Shown here: piece by piece, positions 21,300-28,939 of the stretch
How the letters are laid out: the number at the start of each line of letters is the position of its first letter
Numbering within the stretch: the stretch's first letter is position 1
From: Nocardioides agariphilus
Lineage (GTDB): Bacteria > Actinomycetota > Actinomycetes > Propionibacteriales > Nocardioidaceae
Assembly (NCBI RefSeq): GCF_015352445.1
Contig: NZ_JADKPO010000035.1
Coordinates: 1 to 45,698, forward strand
Reading direction: 5' to 3'
Length of the DNA: 45,698 nt
Notes under the pieces: generated by a model
The model's database searches: none
Told to the model about the DNA's origin: nothing
Seen by the model: only the letters and a program-made list of their open reading frames with translations
Program-made: the position numbers and the translations under genes

Positions 21300-21749
21300 T
21301 CAGTCCTTGCGTGAGAGGGAGTCGAGGATCGGGGCCGCCTGCCGCAGCACCGCGCGCTGCTCGGGCGTGAGCTCGGCGAGCCGCTTGGCCAGCCAGGCGT
21401 CGCGCTTGGCGCGGTCGGCGCGCAGCGTGGCCACGCCCTGCTCGCTCAGGCTGATCACCACCTGGCGGCCATCGGTCTCGTGGGGTCGGCGGGTGACGTA
21501 TCCGCCTGCCTCCAGCGTCTTGACGGTGCGGGTCATGCTCGGCGGCTGCACGCCCTCGTAGGTCGCGAGGTCACCGACGCTCTGCTCGCCGGTGCGCAAC
21601 AGCTGACCGAGCACGGCCATCTGGCTCAGGCTCAGCTCGTTGTCGGGGTGCCGCTCCACCGCGAGCCGACGTCGCAGCCGCATCACCGAGACCCGCAGCT
21701 CGCTCGCGAGCCCGGAGTCCGTGCGGGCAACCCTCTCGACAGTAGCCAT
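21300..21749 (-). CDS. MarR family transcriptional regulator
   Basis: A 149-residue winged-helix regulator. The core reads LSLSQMAVLGQLLRTGEQSVGDLATYEGVQPPSMTRTVKTLEAGGYV, then the wing RRPHETDGRQVVISLSEQG, flanked by dimerisation helices. MarR proteins are ligand-responsive repressors, often of adjacent exporters, which fits the MFS gene immediately downstream. The ATG at 21749 is preceded by TACGCT with 6 nt between (leaderless). An ATG at 21767 is an alternative start. A palindromic operator candidate overlaps this promoter. Confidence 0.9.
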   Translation of the reverse strand: MATVERVARTDSGLASELRVSVMRLRRRLAVERHPDNELSLSQMAVLGQLLRTGEQSVGDLATYEGVQPPSMTRTVKTLEAGGYVTRRPHETDGRQVVISLSEQGVATLRADRAKRDAWLAKRLAELTPEQRAVLRQAAPILDSLSRKD

Positions 21750-21753
21750 GTCG

Positions 21754-21779
21754 TTAGCGTAACTCATTACCTTCGCTAA
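21754..21779. promoter_or_regulatory. Candidate MarR operator
   Basis: The inverted repeat TTAGCG-N14-CGCTAA (21754-21759 / 21774-21779) surrounds a slightly offset GTAA-N4-TTAC pair (21759-21762 / 21767-21770). It covers the predicted -10 (TACGCT) of the MarR gene. Size and position fit autoregulation by a dimeric winged-helix repressor, but no binding evidence exists. Confidence 0.45.
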
Positions 21780-21813
21780 GCATTCCGGTGGTGAGGAGCT
21801 TCGATGGCCCGGC

Positions 21814-21905
21814 CAGGGATTACCCGGCTGGCCGGTGAATCCCTGGGTTGTCGGCCAATGCATTCCGTGCCAACCCAGAGATTTGGCTGGCAACCCGAGC
21901 CAGCG
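21814..21905. repeat. Large nested palindromic region
   Basis: Between the DUF2530 gene (ends 21930) and the MarR gene lie several interlocking inverted repeats. CAGGGATT/AATCCCTG sits at 21814-21821/21838-21845. CTGGGTTG/CAACCCAG sits at 21843-21850/21871-21878. Together they are part of one imperfect palindrome of about 80 bp centred on AATGCATT (21857-21864). The region could be a terminator for the DUF3027-DUF2530 transcript, a structured RNA, or a degraded mobile element. Confidence 0.5.
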
Positions 21906-21929
21906 TCGCGTGCCGAGAGGGCGGACGTA

Positions 21930-22217
21930 CTACGAGCGGTGGGGGCGGCCAGCGGAGCGGGCGGCCTTGCGGCGGCGGCAGTACTCGAGGCCGAACAGTC
22001 CGAGACCACAGCCGGCCAGGCAGCTCCACAGCCACCAGGTGCGGTCGGCGTCGGCCAGTGCGGACCAGAAGGGCAGCAGGCCGAGGAAGACCAGGAACCA
22101 GATGGCGAGGCCGACCTGGACGGTGCGGATGCCGTCGACGTCGAGGGGCTCGACGTCGGCGACGATGTAGGTGCGGTTGCCGATCGCGTGCTGGGCGGGC
22201 TCGGGTGGGAGCTCCAT
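21930..22217 (-). CDS. DUF2530 domain-containing membrane protein
   Basis: A 95-residue protein with the actinobacterial DUF2530 pattern. A short N-terminus with ADVEPLDVDGIRTVQVGLAIW leads into two membrane spans (VGLAIWFLVFLGLLPFW and TWWLWSCLAGCGLGLFGL) and a basic tail (EYCRRRKAARSAGRPHRS). Function unknown. The ATG at 22217 is 5 bp after the DUF3027 stop, so the two are almost certainly one transcription unit. This gene pairing is common in actinobacteria. Confidence 0.85.
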   Translation of the reverse strand: MELPPEPAQHAIGNRTYIVADVEPLDVDGIRTVQVGLAIWFLVFLGLLPFWSALADADRTWWLWSCLAGCGLGLFGLEYCRRRKAARSAGRPHRS

Positions 22218-22222
22218 GACCC

Positions 22223-23017
22223 CTAGAACCCTTCGATCTCGTCGTCGGTCAGCGTGTCGTGCACGGGCTCGGGCAGCGGCGGCGGCTCGTGCTTGCGGGC
22301 CAGGCGGACCTCGGAGTGGGCGCCACAGCCGTGGTCGAAGGAGACCACCTTGCCGTCGTCGTTGGCATCGCCGTTGGCGCAGACGCCGAAGGAGTCGGCG
22401 AGGGATCCCGCGATGCGCACCAGGAAGCCGCAGCTGCGACAGGTGTCGGGGGCCGCCTGGGCCAGCGGGGCCTCGGGGCCGCCGGAGCCGTCGTACCACC
22501 GTTGGGCGGCCAGGTCGCGACCCTCGACCGAGAGGGTGCGGACACGACCCAGGCCGAGCTCCGAGGCGACCTCACGCACCTGCGCCTTGTCGTCGGCGTC
22601 CAAGGGGTCGTCGCCGTAGGAGTACGTCGGGACCAGCCGCGGGTCGTCGTCGGCGACGGGAAGCAGGTCGCCCGGCGAGAGGTCGCCGGGCTGGATGCGC
22701 TCGCGGTAGGGAATCCACGCGGGCGCCACGATGGCCTCGTCGCCGGGCAGGAGGGCCACCTCACACACGGTGACGGACTTCTGGCGGGAGGCTCGGGCGA
22801 CGGTGACCGACCAGCGCCACCCGGTGTAGCCGGACCTGGTGCAGGCGAACAGGTGGGTGACGACCCGCTCCCCCTCGGCGATCGCACCCAGGTGCTCGCC
22901 GACGTCGGCGAGGTCGACGTCCTCGAGCAGAGCAGCGCGGGCGACGTCGACAGCGGCCATCGCCACCGAATCGGTCTTGGACCGCACCGTCGTCGTCACC
23001 GGCACATCATCACCCAT
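22223..23017 (-). CDS. DUF3027 domain-containing protein
   Basis: A protein of about 264 residues in the actinobacterial DUF3027 family. The core reads GEHLGAIAEGERVVTHLFAC, TGWRWSVTVARA, VTVCEVALLPGDEAIVAPAWIPYRERI and DPRLVPTYS. A zinc-ribbon-like segment (DTCRSCGFLVRIAGSL, then FGVCANGDAND and FDHGCGAHSEV) suggests metal binding. The ATG at 23017 is used here; the GTG at 22999 (VTTTVRSK) is an equally plausible start. It is upstream of DUF2530 and divergent from an MFS gene. Function unknown. Confidence 0.85.
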   Translation of the reverse strand: MGDDVPVTTTVRSKTDSVAMAAVDVARAALLEDVDLADVGEHLGAIAEGERVVTHLFACTRSGYTGWRWSVTVARASRQKSVTVCEVALLPGDEAIVAPAWIPYRERIQPGDLSPGDLLPVADDDPRLVPTYSYGDDPLDADDKAQVREVASELGLGRVRTLSVEGRDLAAQRWYDGSGGPEAPLAQAAPDTCRSCGFLVRIAGSLADSFGVCANGDANDDGKVVSFDHGCGAHSEVRLARKHEPPPLPEPVHDTLTDDEIEGF

Positions 23018-23111
23018 CGAGGCGTCGCTCGTCAGATCGGCCTCGCACCCGACACGCCGCTGCTTGCTGGCGGCGCCTGGGCCAACCGGACGGACGCGGC
23101 AGGATAGGCAC

Positions 23112-24617
23112 ATGACCGATCGCGGCCCGAGAGGTGTGCCGGAGGACTCCACCGAGCCCTTCTCCGGGATCCCCCGCGGTCAGCAGCGCCAGCAGGTCAA
23201 GAAGGTCGGCCGGGCGCTCGGCACCGGCGCCAGGGCCACGGGTCGCGGCGTGGCTGCCACCGCCCGCGTGACCGGGCGGTTGAGCCGGTTCACCGTCCGG
23301 CAGGCCCGTCGCGCGGCCAACGCCCAGGGTGCCGACCACTCCGGGTTATCGCGGCTGATCGAGATGCACGCCTTCAACACCGCAGGCGATGCAGCGGTCG
23401 CCATCTCGCTGGCCGGCAGCCTGTTCTTCCAGGTGCCCTCCGGCGAGGCCCGCGACCAGGTCGCGCTCTTCCTCGGGCTCACGATGCTGCCGTTCGCGAT
23501 CGTGGCGCCCTTGATCGGGCCCTTCCTGGACCGCTTCGCCCACGGGCGCCGCTGGGCGATCGGCGCGACCATGGCCCTGCGCGCGTTCTTGTGCTGGGTG
23601 CTGGCCTCCTCGGTCAGCAGTGGGTCGGCCACCGTCTTCGCGGCCGCGCTCGGGGTGCTGGTGGCGTCCAAGGCGTACGGCGTCACGCGAGCCGCCGCCG
23701 TACCCCGGCTGCTGCCGCGCGACTTCACCCTGGTCAAGGCCAACGGCCGCGTCTCCCTGTCGGGCATCGTGGGCGCCACGGTCTCCGCCCCGATCGCCGG
23801 CCTGGCGTCCTTGGCGGGATCGGAGTGGTCACTGCGCTACGCGTTCGTGCTGTTCGTGATCGCCACCATCGGCGCCATCCGGCTGCCTGCCAAGGTCGAC
23901 TCCAGCGAGGGCGAGGGCGAGATGACGCTGCGCAAGGGCGGCTCGCCGTCCTCGCGGCGTGGTCGCTTGCGCACCCAGATCCCGGCGCAGGTGGCGTTCG
24001 CGCTACGAGCCAACTGCGGGCCGTGGTTCATGTCCGGGTTCCTGCTGATGTTCGTGGCCTTCCTGCTGCGCAACCCCGACGTCCGCCCCGACAGCTCGCT
24101 CTCGGCCGGCGTGATGATCGGCATCGTCGTCGGCGCCGCCGGCCTGGGCAGGGTCCTCGGCACGCTGGCAGCCTCCACCCTGCGCAGGGTCACGCCAGCG
24201 GTCGCCGTCGTGCTGGCGCTGCTGGCGGACGCCGCTGCCGCGTTGCTGGCGGCGCTGTTCTACGGCGTGTGGTCGCTGGCCCTGCTCGGCATGGTCGCCG
24301 GGCTGGCCCAGGCACTGGCCAAGTTCTCCCTCGACGCCACGATCCAGCGGCACATCCCGCCCCAGGTCCAGGCCAGCGCCTTCGGGCGCAGTGACACCAC
24401 CTGCCAGCTCGCGTGGGTGCTCGGAGGCTTCATCGGGATCGCCCTGCCCCTGGACCCGCCCCGCCTGGGCCTGTCGGTGGCCTTCGTCGTGGTCGCCGCA
24501 TGGACCGGGTTCGTGCTGACGACGGTGCCGAACCGCAGACGGAACGCCGTCAGTGACGCAAACGCTGTCGACACGCCGGCGCAGACCACCGAAACGTCAC
24601 GGACGACGAGGCCCTAG
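23112..24617 (+). CDS. MFS transporter with a long cytoplasmic N-terminus
   Basis: A 501-residue major facilitator. The first 80 residues are hydrophilic and basic (VKKVGRALGTGARATGRGVAATARVTGRLSRFTVRQARRAAN), unlike a normal MFS start. About twelve membrane spans follow from MHAFNTAGDAAVAISLAGSL, with LDRFAHGRRWAIG in the first intracellular loop. The ATG at 23112 is preceded by CAGGAT with 6 nt between. The last 20 residues are encoded by repeat element C (24548-24605) and are not expected to be conserved. Its stop TAG overlaps the stop of the convergent cold-shock gene within CCTAGG. Substrate unknown. Confidence 0.87.
   Translation: MTDRGPRGVPEDSTEPFSGIPRGQQRQQVKKVGRALGTGARATGRGVAATARVTGRLSRFTVRQARRAANAQGADHSGLSRLIEMHAFNTAGDAAVAISLAGSLFFQVPSGEARDQVALFLGLTMLPFAIVAPLIGPFLDRFAHGRRWAIGATMALRAFLCWVLASSVSSGSATVFAAALGVLVASKAYGVTRAAAVPRLLPRDFTLVKANGRVSLSGIVGATVSAPIAGLASLAGSEWSLRYAFVLFVIATIGAIRLPAKVDSSEGEGEMTLRKGGSPSSRRGRLRTQIPAQVAFALRANCGPWFMSGFLLMFVAFLLRNPDVRPDSSLSAGVMIGIVVGAAGLGRVLGTLAASTLRRVTPAVAVVLALLADAAAALLAALFYGVWSLALLGMVAGLAQALAKFSLDATIQRHIPPQVQASAFGRSDTTCQLAWVLGGFIGIALPLDPPRLGLSVAFVVVAAWTGFVLTTVPNRRRNAVSDANAVDTPAQTTETSRTTRP
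24548..24605. repeat. Inverted-repeat element, copy C (inside a gene end)
   Basis: The 11-bp ends CGTCAGTGACG (24548-24558) and CGTCACGGACG (24595-24605) are inverted copies of each other with one mismatch and enclose 36 bp. Element D (35603-35659) has exactly the same two ends and encloses 35 bp. Element C lies within the last codons of the MFS gene, so it contributes the final residues of that protein. Confidence 0.55.
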
Positions 24618-25021
24618 GCATCGAGCTCGTCAGCGAGGACGCGGAGGAGCTTGGCCACGGGGGCGGCGTACTTGCGGTCGGGGTGGCGGCCGTGGCGGTA
24701 GGCCTCACCCACGTCGTCGAGCGTGCGGATCAGGTCCTCGATGATCGGGACCATCTCGTCGGGACGCTTGCGTGAGGCGCTGCGCTTGGCCTCGCGCTGG
24801 TTGCGCGAGACCGACACCGGCGCGTCGAGCACGCGCACCTGGAGGGCCTGGTCGCCGCGACGGCCCTGAGCGATGCCGAACTCGACACGGGTGCCGGGCT
24901 TGAGCGCCGTGGTGCCCTCGGGCAGCGCATCAGTGCGGACGTAGACGTCGGGGCCGTCCTCCTGGGACAGGAAGCCGAAGCCCTTCTCGGCGTCGAACCA
25001 CTTCACCTTGCCAGTGGGCAC
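24614..25021 (-). CDS. Cold-shock-domain protein with C-terminal helical extension
   Basis: A 135-residue nucleic-acid-binding protein. The cold-shock domain fills residues 1-65 (PTGKVKWFDAEKGFGFLSQED, DVYVRTDAL, GTRVEFGIAQGRRGDQALQV). Here the RNP1-like motif is KGFGFL; the usual phenylalanine-rich RNP2 (VFVHFS) is changed to VYVRTD. A basic linker (RNQREAKRSASRKRP) and a helical tail of about 50 residues follow, a form common in actinobacteria and longer than a standard CspA (about 67). The GTG at 25021 is chosen because GAGGA lies 7 nt upstream; a GTG two codons earlier (25027) is the alternative. It converges on the MFS gene with overlapping stops. Confidence 0.9.
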   Translation of the reverse strand: MPTGKVKWFDAEKGFGFLSQEDGPDVYVRTDALPEGTTALKPGTRVEFGIAQGRRGDQALQVRVLDAPVSVSRNQREAKRSASRKRPDEMVPIIEDLIRTLDDVGEAYRHGRHPDRKYAAPVAKLLRVLADELDA

Positions 25022-25082
25022 GGTCACGTCCTCTTCCTGCGTGCGGGGGGATCCGCTGATCGCGGCGCGCAAAGCCTATGCG

Positions 25083-25718
25083 TCACGCCCCGACGGGCGC
25101 CAACGGGTAGTCGGAGGTGTCGAGGTGGGCGTCGAGCCAGGCCGGGAACACGGTGAGGTCGGCGAGCACCACGTCGGTACCGGCCGCGACGAGCTCCTCC
25201 TCGGAACACCCGCCGGTGAGGACCGACACGCTCGTGATGCCGGCAGCGCGGGCACCCTCCACGTCGTGGACGTGGTCGCCGACCAGGATCGAGGCGCCCT
25301 CGCGCACCAGCACGTCCGCCTTGCCGGCGCCGAACACCAGGCCGGTGACGAGGTCGACGTCGAGGGCGAGGTGCTCCACGTGACGCACGGCGTTGGGCTC
25401 GTACTTGCCGGTGACCACGATCACGCGACCGCCATGACGGCGTACGGCGGCGATCGACTCGACCGCCCCGTCGAGGGCGCCGACGGCCTCGATCGCGTGG
25501 TCGACGTAGAGCTCTCGGAACCGGTCGATGGCCCCGCCCATCTGTGCCGCGGGCACGTACGGCCCGAGCAGGTGATGCAGCGGCGGGCCGATGTGGGCGG
25601 TGACGTCGTCGACGGGGATCTGGACGTCGAGCTCGGCCATCAGCGCCTTGAGGGTGCCGGCCACCCCGGGCGCGGAGTCGATCAGGGTCATGTCCAGGTC
25701 GAAGGCGACGACGAGCAT
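25083..25718 (-). CDS. HAD-superfamily hydrolase
   Basis: A 211-residue haloacid-dehalogenase-like phosphatase. Motif I is FDLDMTLIDS with the nucleophile and acid/base aspartates, motif II is VIVVTGK, and motif IV is LVGDHVHDVEGARAAG. An alpha-helical cap lies between motifs I and II. It is related to phosphoglycolate phosphatase-type enzymes, but the substrate cannot be fixed. The ATG at 25718 has TACGAT ending 6 nt upstream, a leaderless arrangement. It is divergent from the subtilase gene, with 75 bp between starts. Confidence 0.88.
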   Translation of the reverse strand: MLVVAFDLDMTLIDSAPGVAGTLKALMAELDVQIPVDDVTAHIGPPLHHLLGPYVPAAQMGGAIDRFRELYVDHAIEAVGALDGAVESIAAVRRHGGRVIVVTGKYEPNAVRHVEHLALDVDLVTGLVFGAGKADVLVREGASILVGDHVHDVEGARAAGITSVSVLTGGCSEEELVAAGTDVVLADLTVFPAWLDAHLDTSDYPLAPVGA

Positions 25719-25793
25719 GGTGCGATCGTAGGGAGGCGGCCCGAGGGCTGCCGATCGCCGGTCGGAGTAGGCGCTGTTTGCCACAATGGCCGC

Positions 25794-27992
25794 TTGACCT
25801 CGACCGCTTCCCCGCGCAGCGTGCTGGCCGGCACGCTGCTCGCGTGCGCCCTGGTGGCCGTGTCGGTGGGCGCCACCTCGGCCTCGGCCGCTGTCGAGGG
25901 CGGCCCGGGCGACTCCGCTGACACGGCGCTCTACCTGGTCACGCTCGTGGGGCCACCAGCCCCGAACGCTCCGGACGCGACCCTGGCCGCGGTCGGCGCA
26001 CCGCCACCGGTCTACCGCTGGACCACGGCCCTCGACGGCTACGCCGTGCGACTGACCACCGAGCAGGCCCACGCACTCGCCGCCGATCCCCGGGTGGCCG
26101 ACGTCGAGCGCGACTCGATCCGTCGCGTGGCGTCCGTCGGAGCCGGGGCGCCGGTCGCCGCCGCCGACCCGCAGCCCAGAGGCGGCGCCGGCGTGGTGAT
26201 CGGCGTGGTCGACACCGGGCTGTGGCCGGACAGCCCGGTGTTCGCCGACGTACGCGGGCTCGGGCGGGCTCCGCGAGACTTCCGGGGGGCGTGCTCGGCA
26301 GGGCCGGGCTGGACGGCCGAGGTCTGCGACCGCAAGGTCGTGGGGGCGCGCTGGTTCGTCGAGGGCTTCGGCGCCGGACGGCTCCGGGCCAGCAGCAGCC
26401 TGTCCCCGCTCGACGACGACGGCCACGGCACGCTGGTGGCCTCGGTCGCCGCGGGCAACAGCGGCGTCACGGTCAAGGTCCCGGGCCAGGCTGTCGGCGG
26501 GGGCAACGGCCTCTACTCCGGCGCCGCACCGCAAGCCCGGCTGGCGATCTACAAGGCGTGCTGGTCGGCTCCCGACCCGGACGACGACGGCTGCTCGACG
26601 GCCGACCTGGTCTCGGCCGTGGACCGGGCGGTCGCCGACGGCGTCGACGTGCTGAACCTGTCGGTCGATGACAACAAGGAGTCCGATGGCTCAGCGGTCG
26701 ACACCCTCGACCGTGCCCTTCTCGGGGCAGCGGAGGCCGACGTGGTCGTGGTCGCCGCAGCGGGCAACCGCGGAGGCGGCGCCTACGCCGCCCACGCGGT
26801 CCCCTGGGTGACGTCGGTCGGCGGCACGACCGGCGCGACCCCGCAGGGCGTCATCGTCGCGCCCGGGTTGCGGGTCACCGGGGCGATGGCCTCGCGCACG
26901 CCGACCCGCGAGGCCCGGCTGGTGCTGGGCGCCAGGGTTCCGGCTCAGGGAGCCGACTCGTCCGACGCGCGGTACTGCCTGCCCGGCACCCTCGACGCCG
27001 CACAGGTCGCGGGCCGGGTGGTCGTCTGCGAACGCGGGCGGATCGGGCGCGTGGACAAGTCCGAGGCGGTGCGCCGCGCCGATGGCCTCGCGATGGTCCT
27101 GGTCAACACCAGCCGCGGTCAGGTCACCGCCGACTTCCACCACGTGCCCACGCTCCACCTCACTGCGAGCGCCGGGCGCACCCTCAGGTCGTGGTTGCGG
27201 GAGCATCCTGGCACCCGGGTCGCTCTCCGTCCGGCCGGCATCCGGCGAGCGCCCCAGCGCCTGGTGTCCTGGACGAGCTCGGGCGACCCGAGCGGCGACT
27301 TCATCGCCCCAGACCTCGTCGCGACCGCCGAGGGAGTCCTCGGTGCATCACCGCCCGGCTCGATCGGGAGGGCCTGGGACCTCGGCTCCGGCACCTCGGT
27401 CGCCGCCGCGCGCGTCAGCGGCATCGCCGCCGCCCTCCTCAGCCGTCACCACTGGGCTGCCACGACCGTCCGCTCGGCGTTGGCCACGACGGCGGGCAAC
27501 GTCTCGGGCAACGTCTCGGGCAACGTCTCGGGCAACGTCTCGGGCAACGTCTCGGGCAACGTCTCGGGCCACTTCTCGGGCCGCCCGTCCCTGCTCCGGC
27601 TCGGCTCAGGCCGCGTGCGGGCCCAGGCGGCCGACCACCCGGGCCTGGTGTTCGCGCTGCAGCCCGGTGACTACCGCGCCTGGCTCGAGGGCCGCCTCGA
27701 CGCCCAGGGTCTCAACACGCCCTCAGCCCTGCTGCACGGCAACGGCGCGTTCACGCGCACGGTCACCAACGCGGGCAGGCGGCCGATGTACTACTCCTCG
27801 TCCGCGACCGGGTTCGGCCCTCACCGGGTGAGGGTGAGGCCGGCGGCGGTCTATCTCGACCCGGGCGAGTCGACGACGTTCACCGTCACCGTCTCGGGGC
27901 CGAGCGGGCCTGCGCCGCTCGACGAGGGCTGGGTCGTGTGGCGTGGGGCCAACGGCAACCGCGTCCGGATGCCGGTCGTCATCGCCCGCTGA
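25794..27992 (+). CDS. Secreted subtilisin-like serine protease (S8 family)
   Basis: A 732-residue secreted protease. The signal peptide runs to about residue 33 (hydrophobic LAGTLLACALVAVSVGA, cut near ASA). An inhibitor I9-like propeptide (LYLVTLVGPP... LDGYAVRLTTEQAHALAADPRV) precedes the catalytic domain. The triad is visible: Asp in GVVDTGLWPDSP, His in DDDGHGTLVASVAAG, Ser in GSGTSVAAARVSG. The oxyanion Asn is in AAAGNRGG. The serine motif departs from the usual GTSMAAPHVSG. A PA-like insert (about YCLPGTLDAAQVAGRVVVCERG) lies between His and Ser, as in plant-type subtilases, and a fibronectin-like domain closes the protein. A GNVS tetrapeptide is repeated six times after the serine helix. 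The start is probably TTG at 25794, with CACAAT 6 nt upstream; GTG at 25821 is the alternative. Confidence 0.88.
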   Translation: MTSTASPRSVLAGTLLACALVAVSVGATSASAAVEGGPGDSADTALYLVTLVGPPAPNAPDATLAAVGAPPPVYRWTTALDGYAVRLTTEQAHALAADPRVADVERDSIRRVASVGAGAPVAAADPQPRGGAGVVIGVVDTGLWPDSPVFADVRGLGRAPRDFRGACSAGPGWTAEVCDRKVVGARWFVEGFGAGRLRASSSLSPLDDDGHGTLVASVAAGNSGVTVKVPGQAVGGGNGLYSGAAPQARLAIYKACWSAPDPDDDGCSTADLVSAVDRAVADGVDVLNLSVDDNKESDGSAVDTLDRALLGAAEADVVVVAAAGNRGGGAYAAHAVPWVTSVGGTTGATPQGVIVAPGLRVTGAMASRTPTREARLVLGARVPAQGADSSDARYCLPGTLDAAQVAGRVVVCERGRIGRVDKSEAVRRADGLAMVLVNTSRGQVTADFHHVPTLHLTASAGRTLRSWLREHPGTRVALRPAGIRRAPQRLVSWTSSGDPSGDFIAPDLVATAEGVLGASPPGSIGRAWDLGSGTSVAAARVSGIAAALLSRHHWAATTVRSALATTAGNVSGNVSGNVSGNVSGNVSGNVSGHFSGRPSLLRLGSGRVRAQAADHPGLVFALQPGDYRAWLEGRLDAQGLNTPSALLHGNGAFTRTVTNAGRRPMYYSSSATGFGPHRVRVRPAAVYLDPGESTTFTVTVSGPSGPAPLDEGWVVWRGANGNRVRMPVVIAR
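27495..27578 (+). repeat. 12-bp tandem repeat inside the subtilase gene
   Basis: The unit GGCAACGTCTCG is repeated six times without change (27495-27566), followed by one diverged copy (GGCCACTTCTCG, 27567-27578). Each unit encodes Gly-Asn-Val-Ser in frame. Identical DNA copies suggest recent slippage expansion; any change in number keeps the frame. Confidence 0.95.
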
Positions 27993-28848
27993 CAGATCCG
28001 GCGGACCAGCCCTCGCCGACCTCGGCCGCCATCCGCAGCCCCTGCTCGCGTCCGGCACGAGCCGCGCCCATCCGCATGGCCGGGTCGAGCAGGTTGCGTC
28101 CGATGGCCGCCAGGGACGCCTGGTCGGGCGCGATCCACGCCGTACGGCGTGCACCGGTGCGGCGCAGCTGCTCGGGCAGCGAGTGGTAACGGCCGAAGGA
28201 CCGCCACAGGGGCACGATGGCCAGTACGACGTCGCAACCGGTCGCCAGGTCGGCGTTGGCCGCCGACCGCATGCCGCCGTCGACGTAGTGACGGCCAGCG
28301 ATCTCGACGGCCGGCCACACCAGCGGCACCGCGCAGCTCGCGGCGATCGCGTACACGAGGTCGACACCGCTGTCGCGGTCGAACACCGTGAAGGACCCGG
28401 TCTCGGTCTCCACCGCGGTGATCTTGAGGTCGCGCTCTGGCCAGTCGGGCAGCGACCCGTCAGGCAGTCGCAGCCGCGAGGCGAAGACCTCCACCTGATC
28501 GTCGGCCGAGCCGGGATGCGCCTTGCGTGCGGCCTGCCCGATGCGTCGCCGCTTGGTGCGGCCGTTGCCCGGCAGCAGCATCAGCCCGAAGAGGGTGACG
28601 ACCTCGCGGGTCCCGAACACGGCCCCCTTGTCGGCCTCGCCCGGCGGCGAGGTCTGCTCGGCGTAGAGGTCGTCGAGGTGCTCCCCGATCGCGACGACGG
28701 CCCCCACCGCCGACCCTGCCGACGTGCCGATCACGAGGTCGGCATCGCTGACGTCTGCACCTCCCTCGCGCAGACCCGCCAGCAGCCCGACCTCCCACGC
28801 GATGCCGGTGACCCCGCCACCACCCAGCACGAGTCCTGTCCTGGTCAC
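27979..28848 (-). CDS. Patatin-like phospholipase
   Basis: A 289-residue PNPLA-domain hydrolase that probably cleaves acyl esters of lipids. The oxyanion-hole motif is LVLGGGGVTGIAWEVG, the nucleophile is the serine in IGTSAGSAVG (G-x-S-x-G), and the catalytic Asp is in YVDGGMRS. No signal peptide is visible, so it is likely cytoplasmic. The GTG at 28848 is chosen because the conserved glycine loop follows within four residues and CACTCT lies 7 nt upstream. Its 3' end overlaps the convergent subtilase gene by 14 bp. Confidence 0.92.
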   Translation of the reverse strand: MTRTGLVLGGGGVTGIAWEVGLLAGLREGGADVSDADLVIGTSAGSAVGAVVAIGEHLDDLYAEQTSPPGEADKGAVFGTREVVTLFGLMLLPGNGRTKRRRIGQAARKAHPGSADDQVEVFASRLRLPDGSLPDWPERDLKITAVETETGSFTVFDRDSGVDLVYAIAASCAVPLVWPAVEIAGRHYVDGGMRSAANADLATGCDVVLAIVPLWRSFGRYHSLPEQLRRTGARRTAWIAPDQASLAAIGRNLLDPAMRMGAARAGREQGLRMAAEVGEGWSAGSVSGR

Positions 28849-28939
28849 GGCTCCGAGAGTGCCAGACGGTGACGACGGACTGCCCTTCGTCGGTGGTGGT
28901 TTCGCGGCTCGACCGTGAGCGGCACACCTCGAGCACCGG

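Noticed and set aside
25794-27992. Complete secretion system or biosynthetic cluster around the subtilase
   Set aside because: Neighbouring genes (HAD phosphatase, patatin-like lipase, acyl-CoA ligase) have separate promoters and mixed directions, and no ESX or NRPS/PKS genes are present.
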